Assembly (NCBI RefSeq): GCF_013137895.1
Contig: NZ_CP053538.1
Location: 1,549,501 to 1,613,500 of the forward strand
Direction: 5' to 3'
Origin: Hymenobacter taeanensis
GTDB lineage: Bacteria; Bacteroidota; Bacteroidia; Cytophagales; Hymenobacteraceae
DNA: 64,000 nt
Under the pieces are notes generated by a model, which did no database searches, was not told the DNA's origin, and was given only the letters and a program-made list of their open reading frames with translations. Of this stretch, positions 43,635-52,843 are shown piece after piece. Within the stretch, counting starts at the first letter, position 1. Every line of letters begins with the position of its first letter. The position numbers and the translations under genes are program-made.

Positions 43635-44993
43635 CTATTTGGTAGTGATGATAACTGCGCCTTTTTTACCCTTCTCGCCAAACTTGGCCGTTGCCTGCTC
43701 GGCATCTAGCACATACATGCTCTTAATAGTAGCGGGGTCTATTTTAGTAACATCCTCCCCGGACTCCTGCCCGTTTACCAGCACATAGCTTTCCTTGATG
43801 CGCTGATTAGCGGCCTCCGTATCCGTGGCGGCAGGAATACGGTAAGTGATGTTGTACTTCTTGTTGAAGGCCTGCAGGGCCGAGGAATTTTCGTTGCCCT
43901 TGGTTATGAGTAGCATGATGGGACCATCGTGCTGCCCGAAATCCTGCTCAAATGCAGCCTGGTTGAAGCCATCCTGGAATTTATGGCCTTTCAGCACGTT
44001 TACGCTGGCAATACGCGTTGGAGCCATTTCCAGGGCGGCTTCTTTCGTTACCTGCACTCCATCTACAAAGTAGAGGGCATTGTCTTGCTTGGCTTTGGTA
44101 GTAGCATCAGCGGTGGCTGGCTCTGGGAGGTAAGCTTTTTTCTCGCAGCTCCAGAGGGTGAGACCGGCGGCCAGCGGGAGCAGGAGCAAATAGCGGGCGG
44201 CCTGGGTGCGGGCCGTACGGGGTTTATTCATCATGGCGATACGAGTTTTGAGAAGGTGGAAATTGAAATGGCTGACAATGGAGTTGGCCTGCCCCTGCAC
44301 ACTCTGGTGCAGTAGCTGGTACTGGTAGGTTTTATTGTCGAGCAGGCCCGACTGCAGCACCCGGTAATCAGTATGGAACTCGAGGTTTTCGTGCAGGGCC
44401 TGGCGCAGGAGCCACACGCCGGGGTTAAACCAGTAAAAGACTAAGCTGACCTGGGCCAGCAGCACATCCACGGTGTGCCACTCCCGCACGTGTACTTGCT
44501 CATGGCACAAAATAGCGGGCAGCTCCTGAGGAGTATGCTGGGCGGGGTTGAGGTACACCGTTTGCCAGAAAGCAAACGGTGCCACCGGCTCCGGCACCGC
44601 CTGATACAGACGGCCCTCAAACTCCATGGGGCGGGAAATGCGGTGCAGCCGGTACAGGGAGAGTAGCTGCAGCACCAGCCGCACCGCTAGGCCACTTACC
44701 CCCAGCCAGTAGGCCACCACCAACCAGTTGATGGTGGCAGGCACGCCCGCAGGCACGGCCGGCCAGTTGGGAGCTACTAGCAGCAATTGGGCCGGCAGCG
44801 GGTTTTGGCGGGCAAACCAGCCGCTGAGGTCAATGAAAGGGTAAGCCGGCGCAAACACCAGCGCAAAGAGTAGAAACGCCCGGTTCAGCCCAAAGAAGGT
44901 AAGGCGGCGCAGGCCCAGGTAGTACACGGCGCAGAACAGTAGCAGGGCCCCATTCACTTTCAGCAGGTAGGGCAGCAGATCGGCGGCGCTCAT
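43635..44993 (-). CDS. M56 (BlaR1-type) membrane metallopeptidase
   Basis: A 452-residue sensor-type protease. Several transmembrane helices (LPYLLKVNGALLLFCAVYYL onward) carry the cytoplasmic zinc motif HEQVH in LCHEQVHVREW. Another helix near residue 270 is followed by a periplasmic part with two related segments: LYFVDGVQVTKEAALEMAP, and a second ending AKFGEKGKKGAVIITTK, which resembles the plug signature of TonB receptors. There is no penicillin-binding domain, so beta-lactam sensing is not implied. It overlaps the BlaI-type gene by 4 bases and presumably cleaves that repressor on sensing a signal. Confidence 0.88.
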   Translation of the reverse strand: MSAADLLPYLLKVNGALLLFCAVYYLGLRRLTFFGLNRAFLLFALVFAPAYPFIDLSGWFARQNPLPAQLLLVAPNWPAVPAGVPATINWLVVAYWLGVSGLAVRLVLQLLSLYRLHRISRPMEFEGRLYQAVPEPVAPFAFWQTVYLNPAQHTPQELPAILCHEQVHVREWHTVDVLLAQVSLVFYWFNPGVWLLRQALHENLEFHTDYRVLQSGLLDNKTYQYQLLHQSVQGQANSIVSHFNFHLLKTRIAMMNKPRTARTQAARYLLLLPLAAGLTLWSCEKKAYLPEPATADATTKAKQDNALYFVDGVQVTKEAALEMAPTRIASVNVLKGHKFQDGFNQAAFEQDFGQHDGPIMLLITKGNENSSALQAFNKKYNITYRIPAATDTEAANQRIKESYVLVNGQESGEDVTKIDPATIKSMYVLDAEQATAKFGEKGKKGAVIITTK

Positions 44994-45355
44994 TCCTCCT
45001 GCCCTTTCTCAATCATGCGCACAATCTCCTTCAGCTCCTCAGCGCTGATCTTCTGGTCTTTGGCGAAGAAGGAAACCAGCTCCTTGTAAGAGTTGCGGAA
45101 GTAGTCGCCCACGAAGGTGCTCATGAAACGCTTGCGGTACTCCTCGGCCGCAATAAGCGGAGTGAAGCGGAATGTGTTGCCCAGCTTCTCGCCCTGCAGG
45201 TAGCCCTTGCGCTCTAGATTCCGGGCGGTGGAGGCCAGCGTGGTATAGGGTGGTTTAGGCTCGGGCAGCAGCTCCAGCACCTCCTTAATAAAGCCGCCCT
45301 CTAGCTGCCAGAAAGCGCGCATGGCTTCTTCTTCAGGTTGAGTAAGTCGTTCCAT
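44990..45355 (-). CDS. BlaI/MecI/CopY-family repressor
   Basis: A 121-residue winged-helix repressor: LTQPEEEAMRAFWQLEGGFI, then LPEPKPPYTTLASTARNLER and KGYLQGEKLGNTFRFTPLI, with a C-terminal dimerisation helix (ISAEELKEIVRMIEKG). In this family the repressor is inactivated by its M56 partner, encoded here by the next, overlapping gene. Two palindromes immediately upstream of its start are probable operators, so it should repress its own operon. Confidence 0.93.
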   Translation of the reverse strand: MERLTQPEEEAMRAFWQLEGGFIKEVLELLPEPKPPYTTLASTARNLERKGYLQGEKLGNTFRFTPLIAAEEYRKRFMSTFVGDYFRNSYKELVSFFAKDQKISAEELKEIVRMIEKGQEE

Positions 45356-45363
45356 ATCAGCAA

Positions 45364-45398
45364 TTACGATTCTTTCGTAATACTACGAATATTTCGTA
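45364..45398. promoter_or_regulatory. Tandem operators of the BlaI-type repressor
   Basis: TTACGATTCTTTCGTAA (45364-45380, one imperfect position) and TACGAATATTTCGTA (45384-45398, perfect) share the half-site TACGA(A). They lie 9 and 29 bases before the repressor start codon. The repeated dyad suits dimer binding. Confidence 0.8.
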
Positions 45399-45439
45399 AT
45401 AAAGATAAACAAGGCGCACTTATTTTTTCCAGAAAACAG

Positions 45440-45474
45440 AAAAGGTGGCCTACGCGCTTTGTAGGCCACCTTTT
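45440..45474. terminator. Hairpin of the GTGGCCTA motif type
   Basis: AAAAGGTGGCCTAC (45440-45453) and GTAGGCCACCTTTT (45461-45474) form a perfect 14-bp stem with flanking A/T runs. It probably ends the STAS-like gene on the minus strand. Confidence 0.88.
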
Positions 45475-45510
45475 GAAAAGTAAGTACGCAAGCCTTATTA
45501 CCCAGCCAGG

Positions 45511-45939
45511 CTACACAGCTGGGTGTAGGTGCTTGGTAAGCCACTGCACGGCCTCGCCCTCGTCGGTAAACTGGTTGATGGAGCAATAGTCGCCGTGGGT
45601 GTAGGGCAGGGGTGGCAGGGTTTCGTCGTCGGTGGTATCGGCGAGTTGGGCCGGCGACACCAGGAAGGCCAAGAAGACCTGGTTGCCCAGCCGCGGCCGG
45701 AGCGTTGGGTAGTAGTCGCGCACCAGCCAGTGCACATCGCTGTTATCCAGGTGCTGGCGCCGGCGCGAGTCAACGAGCCAAAAGCGGGTACTGTTGTTTT
45801 CCTGGGCAAAGTCTAGCAGCCGCTGGTAGCCCGAGCGCAGCTCCGGGGAAGAGGTAGTCCGCAGCCACCGCACCGTCAGGATTTGCAGGTCCGGGCGATG
45901 CGCCAGCTGGAGGTAATCATTCACAAGTAACTCAGGCAT
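45511..45939 (-). CDS. STAS-like hypothetical protein, family member B
   Basis: A 142-residue protein closely related in pattern to 60557-60967: RPDLQILTVRWLR, then YQRLLDFAQ, WLVDSRRRQHLD, YYPTLRPRLGNQVFLAFLVS and FTDEGEAVQWL. The shared segments are short, but in the same order and spacing. The fold looks like a SpoIIAA/STAS-type alpha/beta domain. Function unknown. Confidence 0.75.
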   Translation of the reverse strand: MPELLVNDYLQLAHRPDLQILTVRWLRTTSSPELRSGYQRLLDFAQENNSTRFWLVDSRRRQHLDNSDVHWLVRDYYPTLRPRLGNQVFLAFLVSPAQLADTTDDETLPPLPYTHGDYCSINQFTDEGEAVQWLTKHLHPAV

Positions 45940-46000
45940 AAGCGGCGCGTGTGTTCATAGCTCCTCAAGATACGTGGCTTCGGCTAAACCTACCACCACA

Positions 46001-46044
46001 ACGGCCCTGCCAAGCCGCTCCGGAGAGCAGCTTGGCAGGGCCGT
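46001..46044 (-). terminator. Hairpin after the first M13 gene
   Basis: ACGGCCCTGCCAAGC (46001-46015) and its exact complement (46030-46044) form a 15-bp stem. No T run follows on the minus strand, so termination efficiency is uncertain. Confidence 0.7.
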
Positions 46045-46115
46045 GCAAGGGCCAGCACCTGGCCTAGCCAGCAGCAAGCAGCTGGCGTTTACCTCTTATG
46101 GTCTGGAGGGTTGAC

Positions 46116-48230
46116 TTACCACACGCGGGCGCGCACGTTCTGGGCGCGCACCATCTTGGCATCTTCCTTACAGCCGAAGGCCTCGTAGAACTCGGGCATG
46201 TTCATGAGCGGGCCATTGGTCCGGAATTGAGCCGGCGAGTGCGGGTCGGTGAGCACCTGCTGGCGCAGGTACTCGGGGCGGGCGTTGGTGCGCCAGATCT
46301 GAGCCCAGGCCAGGAAGAAGCGCTGCTCCGGGGTGTAGCCATCGTACTTGGGGCGCGGCCCGTTGCCATACTTCTGCTGCAACTCCTTCTGCAGGGCGCT
46401 GTAGGCCACGCTCAGGCCACCGAAGTCGGCGAGGTTCTCGCCCATGGTCAGCTTGCCATTCACGTACACCGAGTCAACGGGTGAGAAGGCCGAATACTGC
46501 TCACCCACCATATCGGCGCGCTGGGTGAACTTGGCAGCATCTTCCTTGGTCCACCAGTCGCGCAGGTTGCCCTCGGCATCCGACTGCCGACCGGAGTCGT
46601 CGAAGCCGTGCGTGATTTCGTGGCCAATTACCGCGCCCATGCCACCGTAGTTCACCGCATCGTCGGCGTTCGGGTCGAAGAACGGGGGCTGCATAATGCC
46701 GGCCGGGAAAGTAATGTCGTTCATCGACGAGTTGTACGACGCATTCACTGTGGGCGGGGTAAAGCGCCACTCATTGCGGTCAATGGGCTTGCCGAACTTG
46801 CTCACGTTATCGGTGTAAGACCACTGGCGAGCGGCCAGCACGTTCTTCAGGTACGAGTCGCGCGAGATATTCAGAGCCGAGTAATCCTTCCACTTATCGG
46901 GGTAACCAATTTTTACCTTGAAGGCCGCCAGCTTTTTCAGGGCTTCCTGCTTGGTAGCATCACTCATCCAGTCAAGCTGCTGAATATGCTCGGCCATACT
47001 GGCCTTGATGTTCGTGACCATTTCCATGGCCTTCTGCTTGGTCTCGGGCGTGAAGGTTTTATCCACGTAGAGCTGCCCAAAGGCTTGGCCCATGGCGGCG
47101 TCGGTAGCCCCCAGCATGCGCTTCCAGCGGGGCTGCTGCTGCTTGGCGCCCGTGAGCACCTGCGTAAAGCGGAAGGCTTCGTCGCCGTACGCCTTGGGCA
47201 GGGCCGAGCTAACGGAGCTAACCAGCTGCCAGTCAAGGTAGGTTTTGAGGTTGGCTAGCGGCTCCTGCTTCATCAGGGTGTTTACCTCTTTGAAGAAGGC
47301 CGGCTGCCCAATGATGACCTCCTTGGCAGCACCCAGCTTGTTCTGGGCCAGCATGGTGGGCAGGCCTAGATTAGGAAACTGCTTGTTGGCCTCGGCCACC
47401 GTCATCTTGTTGTAGTTGGCGTACGGGTCGCGTAGCTCCACGCGGCTCTTGCTAGCCTGGGCCAGCCGTGTTTCAATACTCAGTACAGCCGCGGCCTTCT
47501 TGGCGGCCGTGGCCTCCGAGTCGCCCATGAGCTGGAACGTGTTGCTCATGTAGGCCACGTAGGCGTTGCGCACGGCCTTGGAGCGAGCGTCGTCCTTGAG
47601 GTAGTAGTCGCGGTCGGGCATGCCCAGCCCCCCCTGGCTCAGGTTTACAGCGTACACCGTGCTCTGCTTGCGGTCGGGGCCCACCCCGGCCCGGAAGAAC
47701 GCGCCCGTGCCCAGCATCTGCTGACGAGCCACTACAGCTTGCAGGCTTTTCAGGTCGCGTGCGGCGGCAATGCGCGCCAGCTCGGGTTTTAGCGGCGTAA
47801 TACCCGCCTTTTCAATGGCCATCGAGTCCATGGCGGAGGCGTAGTAGTCGCCCACTTTCTGCATGTTGCTGCCCTTAGGGGCCGAGGTGTTGGCGGCAGC
47901 ATCCTCCAGAATCTGGCGGCTTACGGCATTGTTGCGGTCGGCGAGCTGCTGGAAGCTACCCCAGCGTACTTCACTGGCCGGAATAGCCGTGTTCTTTAGC
48001 CAGGTACCGCTGGCAAAGTGGAAGAAGTCGTCGCAGGGCGAAACGGCCGGGTCGATGTTGGCTACGTCCAAGCCTACCCCTTTCACCACGGGAGCCTCAG
48101 CCGCTGGGGCGGCCTGGGTGGTATCGGGGGCGGTGGCAGTGGTGGCTACGGGCTTAGAGGAGCTGCAGCCGGCTACGGCTAAACCAGCTACTGACAAAGC
48201 AGCCAGGGCTATACGCTTACGGTTTTTCAT
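46116..48230 (-). CDS. pepO: M13 metallopeptidase lipoprotein, copy 1
   Basis: A 704-residue neprilysin/PepO-type zinc peptidase anchored as a lipoprotein (LAALSVAGLAVAGC). The N-terminal M13 domain begins NIDPAVSPCDDFFHFASGTW. The zinc site is VIGHEITHGFDD with the third ligand in MGENLADFGG, and the C-terminus ends in RARVW. All catalytic residues are present. M13 enzymes trim extracellular or periplasmic peptides. The gene is the last of three tandem paralogs. Two long segments are nearly identical to copies 2 or 3, in different places for each partner. Confidence 0.95.
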   Translation of the reverse strand: MKNRKRIALAALSVAGLAVAGCSSSKPVATTATAPDTTQAAPAAEAPVVKGVGLDVANIDPAVSPCDDFFHFASGTWLKNTAIPASEVRWGSFQQLADRNNAVSRQILEDAAANTSAPKGSNMQKVGDYYASAMDSMAIEKAGITPLKPELARIAAARDLKSLQAVVARQQMLGTGAFFRAGVGPDRKQSTVYAVNLSQGGLGMPDRDYYLKDDARSKAVRNAYVAYMSNTFQLMGDSEATAAKKAAAVLSIETRLAQASKSRVELRDPYANYNKMTVAEANKQFPNLGLPTMLAQNKLGAAKEVIIGQPAFFKEVNTLMKQEPLANLKTYLDWQLVSSVSSALPKAYGDEAFRFTQVLTGAKQQQPRWKRMLGATDAAMGQAFGQLYVDKTFTPETKQKAMEMVTNIKASMAEHIQQLDWMSDATKQEALKKLAAFKVKIGYPDKWKDYSALNISRDSYLKNVLAARQWSYTDNVSKFGKPIDRNEWRFTPPTVNASYNSSMNDITFPAGIMQPPFFDPNADDAVNYGGMGAVIGHEITHGFDDSGRQSDAEGNLRDWWTKEDAAKFTQRADMVGEQYSAFSPVDSVYVNGKLTMGENLADFGGLSVAYSALQKELQQKYGNGPRPKYDGYTPEQRFFLAWAQIWRTNARPEYLRQQVLTDPHSPAQFRTNGPLMNMPEFYEAFGCKEDAKMVRAQNVRARVW

Positions 48231-48264
48231 ACTGAAGAAAGGAATAAGAGAATATCAAAAGAAG

Positions 48265-48295
48265 AAAAGCGAGCTGCCTGAGGCAACCCGCTTTT
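48265..48295 (-). terminator. Hairpin between M13 copies 2 and 1
   Basis: AAAAGCGAGCTGCCT pairs with AGGCAACCCGCTTTT (13 of 15 positions), with a T run on the minus strand. It ends the copy 2 transcript. Confidence 0.75.
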
Positions 48296-48317
48296 CAAAC
48301 TAGTACTTACTACAGGC

Positions 48318-50447
48318 TTACCACACACGGGCGCGCACATTCTGGGCGCGCACCATCTTGGCATCTTCCTTACAGCCAAAGGCCTCGTAGAACTCGGGCA
48401 TGTTCATCAGCGGGCCGTTGGTGCGGTACTGAGCCGGCGAGTGCGGGTCGGTGAGCACCTGCTGGCGCAAGTACTCGGGGCGGGCGTTGGTGCGCCAGAT
48501 CTGAGCCCAGGCCAGGAAGAAGCGCTGCTCCGGCGTCAGGCCATCGTACTGGGGGCGGGGGTTGCTGCCGTACTGCTTCTGGAGCTGCTTCTGCAGGGCG
48601 CTGTAGGCCAGGGCTGTACCACCGAAGTCGGCGAGGTTCTCACCCATGGTCAGCTTGCCGTTCACGTACACCGAGTCAAGCGGCGAGAACGATGAATACT
48701 GCTTGCCCACCAGGTCAGTGCGCTTCGAGAATTCAGCGGCGTCCTCCTTGGTCCACCAGTCGCGCAGGTTGCCCTCGGCGTCCGACTGCCGACCCTGGTC
48801 ATCAAAACCGTGGGTAATTTCGTGGCCAATTACTGCGCCCATGCCGCCGTAGTTCACCGCGTCATCGGCCTTGGGGTCGAAGAACGGGGGCTGCATGATA
48901 CCGGCCGGGAACACGATTTCGTTCATCGACGAGTTGTAGTAGGCATTCACCGTGGGCGGCGTCATGCCCCACTCGGTGCGGTCAATGGGCTTACCGTAGT
49001 GGCCAATATTGTCTTTGAACTCCCACTCCCGGGCGGCCAGCACGTTTTTCAGGTACGAGTCGCGGGAGATGTTGAGGGCCGAGTAGTCCTTCCACTTGTC
49101 GGGGTAGCCAATTTTTACGGTGAAACCGTTGAGCTTCTTCATGGCCTCCTGCTTGGTGGTGGGGCTCATCCACTCCAGGGCCTGAATGTGCTCACCCATG
49201 GCCTCCTTAATGTTGGCCACCATTTCCAGGGCCTTTTGCTTGGTTTCAGGGGTGAAGGCCTTCTCTACGTAGATCTGACCGAAGGCCTCGCCCAGGGTGC
49301 CATCCGTAGCGCGCAACATGCGCTTCCAACGGGGCTGCTGCTGCTTAGCGCCGCTCATCACCTGGTTGAAGCGGAACGACTCATCCACGTACGCCTTCGG
49401 CAGGGCCGAGGCTACAGAGTTTACCAGGTGAAAGCGCATATAGGTTTTCCAGTCAGCCACGGGCTCCTGCTTCAGGGCCAGGCTAGCCTCCTTCATGAAC
49501 TCGGGCTGGCCTACAATTACTTCCTTTACTGAGCCCAGGCCTACCTGGGGCAGCATGGTGGTCAGGCCAATGTTCGGAAACTGGGCATTTGCCTCAGCCA
49601 CCGTCATCTTGTTGTAGTTAGCATACCGGTCGCGCAGGGCTACACGGTCTTTACTTGCTTTGGCGAGCCTGGTTTCGAGGCGCAATACGGTAGCTGCGTT
49701 CTTAGAAGCCGTAGCCGCGTTATCACCCAACATCTTGAACATGTTGGTGAGGTAGGTAGTGTACGCCGTCTGGATGGTCTTGGAGCGGGCATCATCCTTG
49801 AGATAATAGTCGCGGTCGGGCAGCGTGAGGCCGCCCTGGCCCAGGTACAGGGCGTACTCGGTGCTTTTCTTAGAGTCTTGGCGCACACCAAGACCAAATA
49901 CCGAACGGGTCTGCAGCATCTGCTGGCGCACCAGCTGGCTTTGCAGGCTCTTCAGGTCCTTCACGGCTGCAATGCGGGCCAATTCGGGCTGCAGGTATTT
50001 CAGACCAGCCTTCTCAATGGCCACGGTGTCCATGGCGGAAGCGTAGAAGTCGCCTACTTTCTGAGCGTTAGTGCCTTTGGCAGCTGTTTTGTTAGCAGCC
50101 GACGACTCCAGAATCTGGCGTAGTACGGCGTTGTTCTGGTCAATGAGGGTGTTCCAGGATCCCCACGACGACTCAGCGGCCGGAATAGGAGTGTTCTTTA
50201 CCCACGTGCCGCTGGCATACTGGAAGAAGTCTTCGCAGGGCGACACCGACAGGTCGCGGGCCGACAGGTCAAGGCCCACACCGGGCATCACCGGGCCTTT
50301 GGGGGCCGTTTCGGTGGTAGCGGCAGTAGCCGTAGTAGTGGTAGCAACTGAGGTGGCGGTGGCGGCCGGCGTACTGGAAGCGCACCCCGTGAGGGCAAGT
50401 CCAGCGGCGGTGCCCAAGGTTAGCAATAGGTAGCTCTTTGCAAACAT
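48318..50447 (-). CDS. pepO: M13 metallopeptidase lipoprotein, copy 2
   Basis: A 709-residue paralog with the lipobox LALTGC, a Thr/Ala-rich linker and the same domain order as copy 1: DLSVSPCEDFFQYASGTWVK, zinc motif VIGHEITHGFDDQGRQ and third ligand MGENLADFGG. The last 75 residues match copy 1 almost exactly (AWAQIWRTNARPEYLRQQVL onwards). In the 160-330 region it differs from copies 1 and 3 (FGLGVRQDSKKSTEYALYLG). A hairpin separates it from copy 1, so each copy may be expressed by itself. Confidence 0.95.
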   Translation of the reverse strand: MFAKSYLLLTLGTAAGLALTGCASSTPAATATSVATTTTATAATTETAPKGPVMPGVGLDLSARDLSVSPCEDFFQYASGTWVKNTPIPAAESSWGSWNTLIDQNNAVLRQILESSAANKTAAKGTNAQKVGDFYASAMDTVAIEKAGLKYLQPELARIAAVKDLKSLQSQLVRQQMLQTRSVFGLGVRQDSKKSTEYALYLGQGGLTLPDRDYYLKDDARSKTIQTAYTTYLTNMFKMLGDNAATASKNAATVLRLETRLAKASKDRVALRDRYANYNKMTVAEANAQFPNIGLTTMLPQVGLGSVKEVIVGQPEFMKEASLALKQEPVADWKTYMRFHLVNSVASALPKAYVDESFRFNQVMSGAKQQQPRWKRMLRATDGTLGEAFGQIYVEKAFTPETKQKALEMVANIKEAMGEHIQALEWMSPTTKQEAMKKLNGFTVKIGYPDKWKDYSALNISRDSYLKNVLAAREWEFKDNIGHYGKPIDRTEWGMTPPTVNAYYNSSMNEIVFPAGIMQPPFFDPKADDAVNYGGMGAVIGHEITHGFDDQGRQSDAEGNLRDWWTKEDAAEFSKRTDLVGKQYSSFSPLDSVYVNGKLTMGENLADFGGTALAYSALQKQLQKQYGSNPRPQYDGLTPEQRFFLAWAQIWRTNARPEYLRQQVLTDPHSPAQYRTNGPLMNMPEFYEAFGCKEDAKMVRAQNVRARVW

Positions 50448-50567
50448 GTGGAAAGCAGAGGTATGAGAAAAGTGAAGTAATATACATGAATATCACCTCT
50501 CACTTGCAAAATAAGAGGCATTGTGGCGGATAAATTGAAACATTAGCAATGTATCCGCCTACTTGTC

Positions 50568-52679
50568 CTACCAGATTACAGCGCGCTCGGCATCGGGCCG
50601 CACCATTTTCTGGCCCTGCTGGCACCCGAACGCCTGGTAGAACTGGGGCATGTTCATGAGGGGCCCAATGGTGCGGTACTGATCCGGAGAGTGAGGGTCG
50701 GTGAGAATCTGCTGACGTAACGCTTCGGGGCGAATGTTAGACCGCCGCAGCTGCGCCCAGCTCAGGAAGAAGCGCTGCTCCGGCGTGAAGCCATCAATAA
50801 TGGGGCGCGGGCCGTTGCCGTACTGTTTCTGCAGCTGCTTTTGCAGGGCACCATATACAATGGTGAGGCCGGCAAAGTCGGCGAGGTTCTCACCCATGGT
50901 GAGCTTGCCGTTCACATATACTGAGTCGAGGGGGGAGAAGGCGGAGTACTGCTTGCCCACTATGCCGGCACGCTGGGTGAACTGCTCACCGTCTTCCTTG
51001 GTCCACCAGTCGCGCAGGTTCCCCTCCGAGTCGTACTGCCGGCCGGAGTCGTCGAAGCCATGGGTCATTTCGTGGCCCATCACGCCCCCAATAGCGCCAT
51101 AGTTCACCGCGTCGTCGGCCTCGGGGTCGAAGAACGGCGGCTGCAGGTACCCGGCCGGAAACACGATTTCATTCATCGGCGGGTTGTAGTAGGCGTTAAT
51201 GGTGGGCGGGGTCATGCTCCACTCCGTGCGGTCAATGGGCCCCCCAAACTTCTTGATGTTCTGCTGGTAGCTCCACTGGCGGGCGGCCAGCACGTTTTTC
51301 AGGTACGACTCGCGGGAGATATTCAGGGCCGAATAGTCCTTCCACTTATCGGGGTAACCGATTTTTACGTGTAGGGCATTCAGCTTTTTGAGGGCTTCCT
51401 GTTTGGTGGCGTCGTTCATCCAGGTGTTGGTTTGGATGTGCTCAGCCATCGACTCCTTAATGTTGGCTACCATCTGCAGGGCTTTCGCCTTGGCTTCGGG
51501 GGTAAAGGCTTTTTCCACGTACAGCTGCCCGAAGGCCTCGCCCAGGGTGCCATCGGTGGCAGCCTGCATGCGCTTCCAGCGCGCGGGCTGCTGTTTGGCT
51601 CCGCTGGTTACCTGCGCAAAGCGGAAGGCCTCGTCGCTGTAGGCCTTGGGCAGCGCCGATGGTACCGACGACACCAACTGCCAAGCCATATAGGTCTTGA
51701 TATCCGCCAGGGGCTCCTGCTTCAGGAGGCTGCTTAGCTCCGTAAAGAACTCCGGCTGGCCTACAATTACCTCTTTCGCGGCCCCAAGTCCGTTTTGAGC
51801 CAGCATGGTGGGCAACCCCAGGTTGGGAAACTGCTTGTTGGCCTCGGCCAGCGTCATCTTGTTATAGCTGGCATTGGGGTCGCGCAGGGCTACACGGTCT
51901 TTCGAGGCTTTGGCCAAGCGGGTCTCAAGGCGCAGTATAGCCGCGGCCTTCTTGGCGGCGGTAGCCTCCGAGTCGCCCATGAGCTGGAACGTGTTGCTCA
52001 TGTAGGCCACATAAGCGTTGCGCACGGCCTTGGAGCGAGCGTCGTCCTTGAGGTAGTAGTCGCGGTCGGGCATGCCCAGCCCCCCCTGGCTCAGGTTTAC
52101 AGCGTACACCGTGCTCTGCTTGCGGTCGGGGCCCACGCCAGCCCGGAAGAACGCGCCCGTGCCCAGCGTCTGCTGGTGGGCTATTTCCAGTAGCAGCGTT
52201 TTCTGGTCTTTAACGGCGGCAATGCGCGCTAATTCGGGCTGTAAATACTTCAAGCCCGCTTTTTCTAGTCCCACAGAGTCCATGCCGGAGGCGTAGAAGT
52301 CGCCCACTTTCTGCAGGTTCGAGCCCTTAGGAGCCGAGGTGTTAGCGGCAGCCCCCTCCAGAATCTGGCGGAGCGTGGCCTGCGTACGGTCGCCGAGCAG
52401 GCTACGTGGGCCCCAGCGAGTGGCATAGCTTGGTACAGGGTTATTCTTGAGCCAGTTGCCTCCTGAGAAGCGGTAAAAATCTTCGCAGGGCGAAACGGAG
52501 CGGTCAATATCGGCCAGCACAATGCTGCGGCCCGGCACCGATGCTACAGTGGGCGCGGCGGTAGCGTTGGTACTAGAGGTAGTAGCAGTAGTAGTTGCGG
52601 GTTGGCTGGTGGCGCAGCCCGCTAGTGCTAAAGCAAAGGCGGCCGCGGCGGCTCGGCTTGGAGTATTAAGTCTTTCCAT
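50568..52679 (-). CDS. pepO: M13 metallopeptidase lipoprotein, copy 3
   Basis: A 703-residue paralog. The start at 52679 (MERLNTPSRAAAAAFALALA, then GC) places the lipobox LALAGC near residue 20; a longer frame from 52769 is unlikely. Zinc motif: VMGHEMTHGFDDSGRQYD; third ligand MGENLADFAG. It is the most divergent at both ends (LSWAQLRRSNIRPEALRQQI; ending ERAVIW). However, its 180-280 region (GTGAFFRAGVGPDRKQSTVY and following) is nearly identical to copy 1 at DNA level, suggesting gene conversion. It is the first of the three in transcription order. Confidence 0.95.
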   Translation of the reverse strand: MERLNTPSRAAAAAFALALAGCATSQPATTTATTSSTNATAAPTVASVPGRSIVLADIDRSVSPCEDFYRFSGGNWLKNNPVPSYATRWGPRSLLGDRTQATLRQILEGAAANTSAPKGSNLQKVGDFYASGMDSVGLEKAGLKYLQPELARIAAVKDQKTLLLEIAHQQTLGTGAFFRAGVGPDRKQSTVYAVNLSQGGLGMPDRDYYLKDDARSKAVRNAYVAYMSNTFQLMGDSEATAAKKAAAILRLETRLAKASKDRVALRDPNASYNKMTLAEANKQFPNLGLPTMLAQNGLGAAKEVIVGQPEFFTELSSLLKQEPLADIKTYMAWQLVSSVPSALPKAYSDEAFRFAQVTSGAKQQPARWKRMQAATDGTLGEAFGQLYVEKAFTPEAKAKALQMVANIKESMAEHIQTNTWMNDATKQEALKKLNALHVKIGYPDKWKDYSALNISRESYLKNVLAARQWSYQQNIKKFGGPIDRTEWSMTPPTINAYYNPPMNEIVFPAGYLQPPFFDPEADDAVNYGAIGGVMGHEMTHGFDDSGRQYDSEGNLRDWWTKEDGEQFTQRAGIVGKQYSAFSPLDSVYVNGKLTMGENLADFAGLTIVYGALQKQLQKQYGNGPRPIIDGFTPEQRFFLSWAQLRRSNIRPEALRQQILTDPHSPDQYRTIGPLMNMPQFYQAFGCQQGQKMVRPDAERAVIW

Positions 52680-52773
52680 GAAACAGGTAGAAGGCGATGG
52701 GACACGGAAAAGGTCGCGCGCGCGGACATGAGGGTTGCGCGGGTGCCCCTGCTGAGGTGGCCTAGGCAAAAAA

Positions 52774-52804
52774 AAAGCTGCTTTCCTGGCCGGAAAGCAG
52801 CTTT
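52774..52804 (-). terminator. Terminator after the M29-like gene
   Basis: AAAGCTGCTTTCC (52774-52786) and GGAAAGCAGCTTT (52792-52804) form a perfect stem, followed on the minus strand by T9. Confidence 0.92.
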
Positions 52805-52843
52805 ACAAAACAGTCAGTAATTTTCCTTTTGGTAGTTAGCCGC

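Noticed and set aside
46116..52679. Assembly artefact producing three copies of one M13 gene
   Set aside because: The copies differ over most of their length, have different leaders and spacers, and are identical only in patches.
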